Positions 51,607 through 60,552 of a stretch of DNA of 64,000 bases are shown one piece after another. Each line of letters opens with the position of its first letter. Within the stretch, counting starts at the first letter, position 1. The position numbers were made by a program, and so were the translations under genes. The notes beneath the pieces were generated by a model. It saw only the letters and a program-made list of their open reading frames with translations, searched no databases and was not told where the DNA came from. Source of the DNA: Oscillatoria sp. HE19RPO (GTDB lineage: Bacteria; Cyanobacteriota; Cyanobacteriia; Cyanobacteriales; Laspinemataceae); contig NZ_JAMXOT010000104.1 in NCBI RefSeq assembly GCF_024220515.1, positions 1-64,000 of the forward strand, given 5' to 3'.

Positions 51607-53374
51607 ATGGAATAGCGCCGCCTTTCCTCCCTGGTTTAAAGAGCTAGGGCTTCCAGGCATCCGGTACTTTCAGGTGAATTCAGGTAAAGCTGTGAACAGC
51701 GATCCGACAGTAAAGCATCACTCCCTTGGGGTATTGCATACCCCGGAATTAAGCAACGAATATGTAACGAGAGCGGAATTAGTCGAAGAGCTATTAGATA
51801 TTGGCGCAGCGCTTTCGAGTACCTATGACTTGGGAGAGTTGTTGAGCCTAATTTTAACAAAGAGCCGAGAACTGACCTGTAGCGATGCAGGGAGCGTTTA
51901 CCTGGTCGATCACACCGATGAAGAAGTCCCAAAGTTGTTGTTTAAGGTAGCACAGAACGATTCTCTGCCTCAAGTTTCATTTCAGGAATTCGCCATACCC
52001 CTAACGCCTAAAAGTTTGGCCGGTTATGTCGCCCTTACTGGAGAAAGCCTAAATCTCGCCGATGCCTACGCCTTGCCACCCACAGTCCCTTATCAGCTAG
52101 AGCGCAGTGTCGATCGAGATCTGGACTACTCGACTCGTTCGGTCCTGGTGCTGCCTATGCAAAACCGTCAGGGGGAAATGATCGGCGTACTCCAACTGAT
52201 TAATCGTAAGACTCAGGCCGATGTGGTCGTCACTCCAGAAAACGTGACCGAAGTCACGCAGTCTTACTCAGAATGGGAAGAGCGCATCGTCAGAAGTTTG
52301 GCATCCCAAGCTGCGATCTCCATTGAACGAAATCATCTGCAAGAAAGTATTGAACATCTGTTCGAGGGTTTTGTAACCGCATCGGTGCAGGTCATTGAAG
52401 CACGGGATCCCTGTACCTTTGGACATTCTGAGCGGGTAGCCGAACTGACCGTTCGCCTCAGTCAAGAGGCCAATACGGTGACAACTGGACCCATGCGAGA
52501 TGTCAAGTTTAGCGTTCGTCAAATCCAAGAAGTCCGCTATGCAGCGTTGTTGCATGATTTTGGCAAAGTTGGCGTCCCTGAAGCGATTTTAGTGAAGCAG
52601 AAAAAGCTCTATCCATCACAACTAGAGGTGATCCGCCATCGCTTTGCCTTAGCGGAGCGAACGATGGAAATGGAATGCGCTCAAAATAAGTTTAGGTATT
52701 TGATTGAGCATCCCTCGCACCTTCCTCGCCACCCCGAAAACGCCTGTTCTCATTGTCAGGAGTTGCAGGAATTAGACCGTCAACTCCAAGAGAAGATAGA
52801 GCAACTGAATAGTTACTGGAAACTCTTGTTAGAGGCCAACGAACCGCGTATTCTCGCGGAAGAACCCCTGGCGCGCCTCCGAGAACTGTCTCAACAGATC
52901 TATCGAGATGTGGATGGTCAATTGAAGCCCTTGATCGATCCTGATGAAATTACTCAACTGTTGATCCCGAAGGGGAATCTGACCCCAGAAGAACGCTTGT
53001 CTATTGAATATCATGTGACTCATACCTATGAGTTTTTGAAGCGCATTCCCTGGACCCGGGATCTCAAAGATGTGCCGAAGATCGCTTTCGGCCATCATGA
53101 AAAGATAGATGGCTCCGGCTACCCAAGGGGATTGAAAGGAGATGAAATTCCGATCCAGGCCCAGATTATGACCATTGCTGATATTTATGATGCGCTCACC
53201 GCAGGCGATCGCCCCTACAAGAGAGGATTGCCTGTAGAAGCGGCCCTCAGAATTCTCCGGGAAGAAGCCATTCATAACAAAATCAACGCGGACCTGTTGG
53301 AGTTATTCGAGCATCGTCAAGTTTTTTCAGTCCTGGGCCACTCTCCAGAGGTCGTCACCCTCGAAAGCGCTTAA
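51593..53374 (+). CDS. GAF / HD-GYP phosphodiesterase with Cys insertion
   Basis: A 593-residue protein. The GAF domain covers ~65-250 (ELLSLILTKSRELTCSDAGSVYLV, VLVLPMQNRQGEMIGVLQLINRK). HD-GYP motifs are GHSERVAELTVRL, LLHDFGKVGVPEAIL, FGHHEKIDGSGYPRGLKGDEIP and IADIYDALTAGDRPYKRGL, all needed to cut c-di-GMP. An insertion of ~100 residues at ~355-460 separates the HD and GYP halves and contains CSHCQ and Glu/Gln-rich coiled coil; it is not usual. The only start in frame is TTG 51593 (GTG at 51674 is an alternative), as a stop codon lies at 51566. A short upstream ORF overlaps it. No partner regulator is seen. Confidence 0.9.
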   Translation: MTENKWNSAAFPPWFKELGLPGIRYFQVNSGKAVNSDPTVKHHSLGVLHTPELSNEYVTRAELVEELLDIGAALSSTYDLGELLSLILTKSRELTCSDAGSVYLVDHTDEEVPKLLFKVAQNDSLPQVSFQEFAIPLTPKSLAGYVALTGESLNLADAYALPPTVPYQLERSVDRDLDYSTRSVLVLPMQNRQGEMIGVLQLINRKTQADVVVTPENVTEVTQSYSEWEERIVRSLASQAAISIERNHLQESIEHLFEGFVTASVQVIEARDPCTFGHSERVAELTVRLSQEANTVTTGPMRDVKFSVRQIQEVRYAALLHDFGKVGVPEAILVKQKKLYPSQLEVIRHRFALAERTMEMECAQNKFRYLIEHPSHLPRHPENACSHCQELQELDRQLQEKIEQLNSYWKLLLEANEPRILAEEPLARLRELSQQIYRDVDGQLKPLIDPDEITQLLIPKGNLTPEERLSIEYHVTHTYEFLKRIPWTRDLKDVPKIAFGHHEKIDGSGYPRGLKGDEIPIQAQIMTIADIYDALTAGDRPYKRGLPVEAALRILREEAIHNKINADLLELFEHRQVFSVLGHSPEVVTLESA

Positions 53375-54113
53375 TCACCCCGATCCCATCACAGCTAATG
53401 GCTCTTCAGCTTTCTTAAAACCTCTTGATTCAGGCGATCGGGGAACTCCAAAATCTTAATTTCAGTCATCCCTGGGAGCCTATTGCCTCAGATCGAGCAT
53501 TGGCTGGCCCTGAACCGAAAATTTTCAGTAAAAATAGGGTTTATTTGCCCTTGAAGTAGAAAAAAAACACCATAGAACTGAACCGTTCAAGGGTTACCAT
53601 CGGTCGCAAGAAACAACAAAGACTTGCAAATATCCGGTTCCAATCGAAGTAAATCTGTTAATCTATAACAGAAGTAAGCAGCCACTATCTCGCTGACTAT
53701 ATAATGAGTCGAGAGTTTGTCAGAAGCAATAGGCCCTCCAGCCAACTCCGAAACCAGCTTGATCCGGTTACTAAAAACCCGATCAGAAAACCGAGCCGTC
53801 GGATTGAGGATTTTACATCCTCATCCTTGATGGGGCTAGTTTTTCCATCGGGGAGATTAATGATTGGAGGGGATGCCTCTGGTTCTAGGCTCTGCCGTAG
53901 CACCCCCACCCTAGGTAGTGGGGACCTATAACTGTTCCGGCTAAAAATCTATATCGGTGCAGTTGAGAAGTGGATATAACCCATCAAGGGGTTAAGAGCA
54001 ATGAAACAGCTCTGAATTTCCTTCTTTTGGCTTGTTATCTCCTGTCTGAAAGATTGAGGAGAGACGCGAGTCAAATCGTTTAGATAATTAAAGGTGTGAG
54101 GAGAAGAGGGAAA
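53375..54113. other. Long 5' region of the first porin gene
   Basis: TATAAT at 53700-53705 suggests transcription from ~53712. Between it and the porin start are folds: TGAGGAT / ATCCTCA (about 53804-53822), CCCCCAC / GTGGGG (about 53903-53925), AACCC / GGGTT (~53980-53996) and AGAGC / GCTCT (~53995-54015). If one transcript, the leader is about 400 bases. It may hold a regulatory RNA. No gene is supported. Confidence 0.45.
53700..53705 (+). promoter_or_regulatory. Candidate -10 element TATAAT
   Basis: TATAAT follows CTGAC and precedes GAGTCG; I see no good -35 hexamer at the usual spacing. It is upstream of the folded leader of the porin gene. Confidence 0.35.
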
Positions 54114-55868
54114 ATGTCTAAAGTATTGTGGAATTCTCTGTTGGTTAGTCCAGCAGTTTTAACGTCAGCGTTAGTTGGAGCGGCCTTAGCGTCCGTGGTG
54201 GGCGCACCGGAAGCGATCGCCTCCGAAACCCAAGCTGATTCTATGCCCGTGGCCCAAGCCAATGAGTTGGCTGCACCCACTGCATTTTCAGCAGGCGGAT
54301 TTGACCTAATCGCCCAAGTCCAACAAGACGCACCGTCGGCCACCGAAACCGCCAACGTCTTACAACAACTCAATCAATACAGTCGGGAAGGGGGTGGCAC
54401 CAATAACATCGCCCAAGTTACCTCCGTGTCTCAACTCCGGGACGTGCAACCCACGGACTGGGCTTTCCAAGCACTCCAATCCCTGGTTGAGCGCTATCGC
54501 TGTATCGCCGGTTATCCCGATGGGACCTTCCGTGGGAACCGCGCCTTAACTCGTTATGAATTTGCCGCAGGTTTAAACGCCTGTTTAGAGCGCATCAACG
54601 AAATCATTGCCGCCCAGCTTGAAGGGATTCTCAACAGAGACGACCTGTTAACCCTCCAGCGCTTAACTGAAGAGTTTGCCGCAGAACTGGCAACCTTGCG
54701 CGGTCGGGTAGATGCCCTCGAAGTGCGCGTCGCCGAAATCGAAGCTAATCAATTCTCCACCACCACCAAACTCTTTGGTGAATCTATCTTCGCCTTATCT
54801 TTAGCAGAAGGTGGAAACAGTGTCGGTGGCGATGTCGATAGCGGTGTTCAATTTGGCACCCGCACTCGGTTGAACTTCGATACCAGCTTCACAGGTGAAG
54901 ATTTACTCAGAACTCGACTCGAAATCAACAACCTCGATGCCTTCTCTGGCACCAACACCTTCACTCCCGAAGGGGACCTGAAATTTGGGGTTGACCCTTA
55001 CCAATCTGGAGATACCACGGTCCGCTTAGATAGCTTGTTATATAGCACGACCGTTGGCCCTGCTAATGTTGTCTTTATGGCAAATGCTGGGGCAGCAGAT
55101 GACTTCGCCAGCACCATCACCCCCCTCGACGGCGATGGTGGCAGTGGTGCTTTATCTCGGTTCGGGACCCGCGCTCCGATTTACAACATGGTTCGGGGTT
55201 CTGGGATTGGTTTAACTTTCGATGCAGGCCCTGCAGAAGTTAGCCTCGGCTACTTAGCAGAAAATGCCTCGACTCCCACCCGTCGCAACGGTCTGACCGA
55301 TGGCCCTTACGGAGCCTTAGCCCAATTGGTGTTTAAACCCGTTACGGGTCTGCAACTAGGTCTGACTTACGTGAATGCCTACCGTGGCGATCTGCTTACA
55401 GGTAGCCAGCTTGCTACTCCTACAATTTCTGGTCCCATTCGTGAAGATTCTCCAACATTGCGCTCTTACACCACCATCAGCAACGCCTATGGTGTTCAAC
55501 TCGGCTATGATACGGGAGCCTTTGCTGTCGGAGGTTGGGCCGGTTACACTAACTCTCGCATCCTAGACGAAGGTGTTAAAGGCGACTTGGGCATTTGGAA
55601 CTGGGCCGTTAACTTAGCGGTTAACGCTGGACCTCCGGGCAGCCAATTAGGTCTAGTCGTGGGTATGGAACCTCGGGTCACCAACGATGATTTTAATGGA
55701 GCTCTCGAAGATACGGATACTTCTCTGCACGTTGAAGGGTTTTACCAATATCAACTGACGGAGAATATCGCCATTACTCCGGGCTTTGTCTGGTTGACCG
55801 CTCCAGATCATAACGACCTCAACGATGATGTGGTCATTGGAACCATCCGGACCACTTTCCGATTCTAA
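54114..55868 (+). CDS. SLH-domain OprB-type outer-membrane porin, copy 1
   Basis: A 584-residue porin. The signal peptide is LLVSPAVLTSALVGAALASV. An SLH domain follows (VSQLRDVQPTDWAFQALQSLVERYRCIAGYPDGTFRGNRALTRYEF, ~107-150) that anchors to the wall, then a coiled coil (LRGRVDALEVRVAEIE), and a beta-barrel of ~400 residues ending in Phe. The SLH-coil-barrel layout is that of SomA/SomB and iron-uptake porins in cyanobacteria. ATG 54114 has GAGGAGAAGAGGG just upstream; the GTG at 54096 is rejected. A close paralogue starts 1.7 kb downstream (57577). Confidence 0.95.
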   Translation: MSKVLWNSLLVSPAVLTSALVGAALASVVGAPEAIASETQADSMPVAQANELAAPTAFSAGGFDLIAQVQQDAPSATETANVLQQLNQYSREGGGTNNIAQVTSVSQLRDVQPTDWAFQALQSLVERYRCIAGYPDGTFRGNRALTRYEFAAGLNACLERINEIIAAQLEGILNRDDLLTLQRLTEEFAAELATLRGRVDALEVRVAEIEANQFSTTTKLFGESIFALSLAEGGNSVGGDVDSGVQFGTRTRLNFDTSFTGEDLLRTRLEINNLDAFSGTNTFTPEGDLKFGVDPYQSGDTTVRLDSLLYSTTVGPANVVFMANAGAADDFASTITPLDGDGGSGALSRFGTRAPIYNMVRGSGIGLTFDAGPAEVSLGYLAENASTPTRRNGLTDGPYGALAQLVFKPVTGLQLGLTYVNAYRGDLLTGSQLATPTISGPIREDSPTLRSYTTISNAYGVQLGYDTGAFAVGGWAGYTNSRILDEGVKGDLGIWNWAVNLAVNAGPPGSQLGLVVGMEPRVTNDDFNGALEDTDTSLHVEGFYQYQLTENIAITPGFVWLTAPDHNDLNDDVVIGTIRTTFRF

Positions 55869-55967
55869 AACCAGCAATTGGAATCAACCCCTGGGCTAAA
55901 TCCAGGGAATTCGATTCCGGATGCTACCTTGGTCTTAAGCTTTTGAAAACTGGGTAGCCCAGATATT

Positions 55968-56003
55968 GAAACCCCCCTAATTAATTAAGGGGGGTTTCTT
56001 TTT
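55968..56003 (+). terminator. Terminator of porin copy 1
   Basis: GAAACCCCCCT and AGGGGGGTTTC flank an AT-rich centre and are followed by TTTTT. It is 100 bases past the stop. Confidence 0.8.
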
Positions 56004-56052
56004 AATGGGTTTGTCTGGAGAAAATTTGATGGATTTCTACCCTTGTTATCAA

Positions 56053-56193
56053 GGAATTCGGTTATCGACATAAAAACCCGCAGCCAATCCAGCGAGGCTA
56101 TACTAACACGCTTCGTAGCCCGGGGCGCAGGGCTATAGCCCACCTGTGCAGTTTCATAGAGTAAACCGACTTGAGACTATCGGATTTGGTATT
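56053..56193 (+). repeat. Degenerate family A element
   Basis: GGAATTCGGTTATCGACATA (about 56053) and CGGATTTGGTATT (56181) are diverged versions of the family A ends. Inside are AAAAACCCGCAGCC and GGGCTATAGCCC. More decayed than the copies at 37-48 kb. Confidence 0.6.
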
Positions 56194-57576
56194 AGGTTAG
56201 AATGGGAAGACTGACATTCTCGCGCTGAGTGTAGCTTTCAAAGGGTTTTAAACATAGAGGTTTTTGGCTGAGACTGTGGGTTCTTTTATGTGGGTTCTTT
56301 TAAAAGGGTGCGAGTTGTATTGGAATGGGTGGGGGGGTAGATGGGGAAAGAGCGATCGCCTTGAACCTCCCGAAGGTTTCCATAATAGGAGACGGTTTAG
56401 AAGTTGTTGTAACAAAGCAAACGGCTAAAAAATACGTTAATCTTTCCCCCTTGTCTTTTGTATAATTGGCAAATCATCCGCATTAATCATTCAATTAACT
56501 GAATTTTAAAAAATGCTGTAGCAACTTTTAAAAATTTCGATAACTCTTCATGTATGACAGCATTAGGCTGTAGTGGTAATTCATAAACTGCCACTACAGC
56601 CTAACATTTTCATGTAATCTATTGAAGAATAATTGGGTTGGCAAAATTATATTTTAATTGAGTAAATTTAAAGTTTAACAAAAATTTGAAACAAACCAAA
56701 GCTCTGGTCTGAGCGGATAGCAGTTCAATCCTTATTTTAAATCAGTTTTTGGTTTGCAGATGCTTGTGGCGGTTAAGGAAGAATGCAATTTCTCACTCAT
56801 GTATTAACAATAAATTAGGATTTACTTCCCATAATGAAAGCAAAAAAAATCGGGTTATTTTTTCATCTCATTAACAGCCTATGGCGAACCTAACTAGAAT
56901 GTTTGAATGATTTAGATGCACTATTAGTAACCCAAAATTAATTTGACAATAGCTCTAAGCCCAAGGACTTTAGACTGCGAGGTAGAAAGCTTGCTATTTT
57001 TAGGTCAAACTGATTTAGATGCGCTATAGACTTGATTGAAATAAATGCCAATAATTCCCCCAAAATCTTTTGCATGACGGGTTTTGGAGGTCTCCCCCTC
57101 TCCCTCTCAATCGCTCCAATCTTCAAGCGCGGTATTAGCAAAATTTATAATTCAACTTATGGGCTAGACAAAATTCAGGTTATAATCCACAAGGCGGACG
57201 AACTTTACCCATCGGCATACCTCATAACGCTACTTGTAGGAAAGGAAAAAGCCCAGAGTAATTGGTAACAAATGCTACCAGGGAGAATTAATAGATAAAA
57301 GTTCTTGACCGAACTACAGTTTTAGGCCATGATAAAGGCACTCACAACAGGGGTACACTAGCGCCCTAATTTGCGAGCGGATTGATGCCAAAACTCCCAA
57401 GGTGACTTAGGGGGGTGACCCAGAACAGCCTATATCCGTCCAGGGCCACGTGAATTCGGCCCGCAAATTTGGGGAAAGCCTGTATAATCACTCTGCTGTT
57501 GGTTTTGATTTCCCCAATGTAGTCCAGGGGAAAGTATTCCATCGAACTCTAAATTGGTGTGAGGAGAAGAGGGAAA
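56194..57576. other. Large intergenic region before porin copy 2
   Basis: This 1.4-kb gap has no convincing gene. It contains a 14-bp perfect inverted repeat, TTAGGCTGTAGTGG (56563-56576) / CCACTACAGCCTAA (56591-56604). The phrase GATTTAGATGC(A/G)CTAT occurs at about 56909 and 57016. TATAAT lies at 57483-57488, ~95 bases before the porin start, with AATTTGCG/CGCAAATT partly mirrored just before it. Confidence 0.45.
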
Positions 57577-59337
57577 ATGTCTAAAGTATTGTGGAATTCG
57601 CTGTTGGTCAGTCCAGCAGTATTAGCTTCAGCGTTAGTTGGAGCGGCTTTAGGGTCCGGAGTGGGTGCATCTGAGGCGATCGCCTCGGAAATCCCAGCCG
57701 ACTGGATGCCAACCGCTCAGGCAAATGAGTTCGCCCCACCGACTGAATTTTCGGCAAATGGGGTTGACTTAAACGGCGCGATCGCCCAAGTCCAAGATGC
57801 TGAACCGTCGGCGGCAGAAACGGCCAACATCTTACAACAACTCACTGAATACGGATCTGAAGCGAATAGTGGTCTGATCACCCAAGTCACCTCCGTGTCT
57901 CAACTCCGGGACGTGCAACCCACTGACTGGGCCTTCCAAGCCCTCCAATCCCTAGTTGAGCGCTATCGCTGTATCGCAGGTTATCCCGATGGGACCTTTC
58001 GCGGCAACCGGGCCTTAACTCGTTATGAATTTGCTGCCGGTTTAAACGCCTGTTTAGAGCGCATCAACGAAATCATTGCCGCTCAAATCGAAGGGGTGCT
58101 AGGCAGAGACGACCTGATCACCCTGCAACGGTTAGTTGAAGAGTTTGGGGCTGAACTCGCCACCTTACGGGGTCGTGTAGACGCCCTGGAAGTGCGGGTC
58201 ACTGAACTTGAAGCCAATCAGTTTTCCACCACCACCAAACTCTTTGGCGAATCTATCTTTGCCTTGTCCTTGTCCGAAGGTGGAAATAGCGTCGGAGGCG
58301 AAACCGAAAGTGGCGTTCAATTTGGAACCCGCACTCGTTTGGCATTTGTGACCAGCTTTACTGGGGACGACTTCTTGTACACCCGACTCCAAATCAATAA
58401 TCTCGACTCCTTCTCCGGTACCAACACCTTCACCCCGGAAGGTGACCTCAAGTTTGGAGTTGGCCCTTACCAATCGGGCAGCACCAACGTCGAACTCGAT
58501 TGGTTAGCCTATGAAACCACTGTTGGCAACGCCCGCGTTGTCTTTCTTCCTGTAGGCGGTATTGTCCCTGACTTTGCCAGCACCATCACCCCCTTGGATG
58601 GAGATGGGGGCAGCGGCGCCCTGTCTCGGTTCGGGACCCGCGCTCCCATTTATAACATGGTTGAAGGCTCCGGGATTGGCTTAAATTTTGATGCCGGTCC
58701 TGCAGAAGTCAGCCTGGGGTATTTAGCTCGAAATGCTGGAACCCCGACCCGTCGCAACGGTCTAACCGATGGCCCTTACGGAGCCTTAGCCCAAGTGGTC
58801 TTTAAGCCAGTTACAGGTCTGCAACTAGGTCTGACTTACGTCAATGCCTATCGCACCGATCTGGCCACAGGTAGCCAGCTTGCTACTCCTACAATTTCTG
58901 GTCCCATTCGTGAAGATTCTCCAACATTGCGCTCTTACACCACCATCAGCAACGCCTATGGTGTTCAACTAGGTTATGATACGGGAGCCTTTGCTGTCGG
59001 AGGTTGGGCCGGTTACACTAACGCTCGCATCCTCGACGAAGGTGTTAAAGGCGACTTGGGCATCTGGAACTGGGCCGTTAACTTAGCGGTTAACGCTGGA
59101 CCTCCGGGCAGCCAATTGGGTCTGATTTTCGGTATGGAACCCCGAGTCACCACAGATGATTTTAATGGGGCGCTTGAAGATACAGATACTTCTTACCACG
59201 TTGAAGGGTTTTACCAGTATCAGCTCACGGAGAATATTGCTATTACTCCGGGCTTTATCTGGTTGACGGCTCCGGATCACAACGATTTCAACGATGATGT
59301 GGTGATTGGAACCATCCGTACCACGTTCCGATTCTAA
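57577..59337 (+). CDS. SLH-domain OprB-type outer-membrane porin, copy 2
   Basis: A 586-residue paralogue of the porin at 54114, with the same signal peptide, SLH domain, coiled coil and barrel and the same ribosome site and first codons. Most differences are in the region after the signal and in some barrel segments (loops such as YETTVGNARVVFLPVGGIVPDF). Its upstream region has its own TATAAT at 57483. A 104-base block (58867-58970) is identical to copy 1 (55398-55501), see findings. The two are expressed from separate promoters, so may be differently regulated (inference). Confidence 0.95.
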   Translation: MSKVLWNSLLVSPAVLASALVGAALGSGVGASEAIASEIPADWMPTAQANEFAPPTEFSANGVDLNGAIAQVQDAEPSAAETANILQQLTEYGSEANSGLITQVTSVSQLRDVQPTDWAFQALQSLVERYRCIAGYPDGTFRGNRALTRYEFAAGLNACLERINEIIAAQIEGVLGRDDLITLQRLVEEFGAELATLRGRVDALEVRVTELEANQFSTTTKLFGESIFALSLSEGGNSVGGETESGVQFGTRTRLAFVTSFTGDDFLYTRLQINNLDSFSGTNTFTPEGDLKFGVGPYQSGSTNVELDWLAYETTVGNARVVFLPVGGIVPDFASTITPLDGDGGSGALSRFGTRAPIYNMVEGSGIGLNFDAGPAEVSLGYLARNAGTPTRRNGLTDGPYGALAQVVFKPVTGLQLGLTYVNAYRTDLATGSQLATPTISGPIREDSPTLRSYTTISNAYGVQLGYDTGAFAVGGWAGYTNARILDEGVKGDLGIWNWAVNLAVNAGPPGSQLGLIFGMEPRVTTDDFNGALEDTDTSYHVEGFYQYQLTENIAITPGFIWLTAPDHNDFNDDVVIGTIRTTFRF

Positions 59338-59408
59338 AATCAGTACAATTTCTGGATGAGGGGGGTTCACACTCCCCTGATTTTTAATTCATCATCACAA
59401 ATACTGGA

Positions 59409-59443
59409 ACCCTCTAAAGGTTAAGAATTTTAGAGGTTTTCTT
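59409..59443 (+). terminator. Terminator of porin copy 2
   Basis: CCTCTAAA and TTTAGAGG form an 8-bp stem followed by TTTTCTT. It lies about 70 bases past the stop codon. Confidence 0.7.
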
Positions 59444-59453
59444 GTCAGACTTT

Positions 59454-59478
59454 GCCATGCTCTGTGCATGGCTTTTTT
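59454..59478 (+). terminator. Second terminator-like hairpin
   Basis: GCCATG and CATGGC with a 7-base loop are followed by TTTTTTCG. A backup terminator to the one 45 bases upstream. Confidence 0.65.
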
Positions 59479-59581
59479 CGTGTTTATTGCCTAGGTTGAC
59501 AAGACGAACCTGAGTTAATAACAGCAGCTTCTTGAGTTGAGGATAGACCCGATGAATTCCCCCGAGGGTTATGAATTGGCT

Positions 59582-60019
59582 TTAAATGTAGTACATGATA
59601 TTACCCTGCTGCTTGGCATTCCGCAGTTCGCAAACATCTTTCAGGGTATATTTTTGCAAGACAGATTTAGAGGCTTCCTGAGCCTCTTTCCAGACCTCTC
59701 GAACAACTTCATTCTCTAGGGTTTTGGGGGTTGAATCGTTTTCCGAGAGTCCGGCATCTAATCCTTCTATGCAGGTCACCACATCTAAGAGAGTGATTTT
59801 CCAAGGTTCCCGAGCCAAAAGATAGCCACCTTTTGCGCCCCTTTGACTGCGAACCAGACCACAGCGCCGTAAGGAGGCTAAAAGTTGCTCTAAGTAACGG
59901 TCAGGAATATTTTGTTGAGCAGCTATCTGGCGAATTTGTAGCGGCTCTCCTTTATCATATTGGCTTGCTAACTCTAAGAGGGCTAACAGCGCGTATTCAC
60001 TTTTACAGGAAAGTTCCAC
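59582..60019 (-). CDS. Rrf2-family transcription regulator
   Basis: A 145-residue regulator: MELSCKSEYALLALLELA, the HTH IRQIAAQQNIPDRYLEQLLASLRRCGLVRSQRGAKGGYLLA, then the dimer helix. Four Cys are present (residues 5, ~53, ~86 and ~131), but they are not spaced like the three-Cys Fe-S site of IscR, so cluster binding is uncertain. Rrf2 proteins sense Fe-S, redox or NO. The target genes are unknown; a self-complementary promoter region is not evident. Confidence 0.9.
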   Translation of the reverse strand: MELSCKSEYALLALLELASQYDKGEPLQIRQIAAQQNIPDRYLEQLLASLRRCGLVRSQRGAKGGYLLAREPWKITLLDVVTCIEGLDAGLSENDSTPKTLENEVVREVWKEAQEASKSVLQKYTLKDVCELRNAKQQGNIMYYI

Positions 60020-60145
60020 TGTTTAAAATACAAGATACGTTTAAGGGCTAAGTTGCAAAAATTAGCCACTGGCGTCTATTATACTGCGGTTTTACAGATC
60101 TTCTGAGACCCGGATCTTGGCCCTTCTACAAAAATCGCCATTCTT

Positions 60146-60276
60146 AAGGTGGCTCTATCTGGGGTTAGTAGGGTGGGAAAAAGCAATTGTAGGGTGGGCA
60201 GTGCCCACCGTCAGTCAGGTGGGCACTGCCCACCCTACAATTGCTTCTTAGGCAAGGTGGCTCTACCTGGGGTTAG
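60146..60276. repeat. Perfect 29-bp hairpin flanked by 23-bp direct repeats
   Basis: AAGCAATTGTAGGGTGGGCA and on, to 60209, is exactly mirrored at 60218-60246 with an 8-base loop. Direct repeats of AAGGTGGCTCTA(T/C)CTGGGGTTAG lie at 60146-60168 and 60254-60276, one base different. The arrangement suggests insertion of a small palindromic element with duplication of its target, or a recombination product. Confidence 0.85.
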
Positions 60277-60334
60277 CTCGTTGAGGCTCCAGATAGTTTT
60301 AAACTTTTTTAACCCCGAACAAATGGTCATAGAG

Positions 60335-60366
60335 AAAGCCTACACCCCTTGGAGAGTGTAGGCTTT
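60335..60366. terminator. 11-bp terminator-like hairpin
   Basis: AAAGCCTACAC and GTGTAGGCTTT form an 11-bp stem. The T run is short (CTTTGC), so termination on either strand is possible but not certain. Confidence 0.5.
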
Positions 60367-60552
60367 GCTATGGATCAACGATTGATCCGCTTTGATTTGA
60401 TTAGGGCACAGAGGACCCGAAAGAGCGACCTGACTAACGAGTCTGAAAAAACTCTAGGAGTTTTTTTAACTTCGGTGCAGAAGGGAAAGGCGCAACGCCA
60501 ATCCCCACTGAAATTCACCGTTGATTAACCAGAAGCGTTAGAAAGGGGGATT

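Larger units (their letters stand above)
60020..60552. other. Intergenic region between Rrf2 and (VAPP)n genes
   Basis: A 533-base gap with a 29-bp hairpin flanked by direct repeats (60146-60276) and a terminator-like hairpin (60335). The rest (60377-60552) shows nothing more that I can support. Confidence 0.4.

Noticed and set aside
57032-57268. 78-residue ORF in the gap before porin copy 2
   Set aside because: No ribosome site, low-complexity composition, no neighbour on the strand that would support it.
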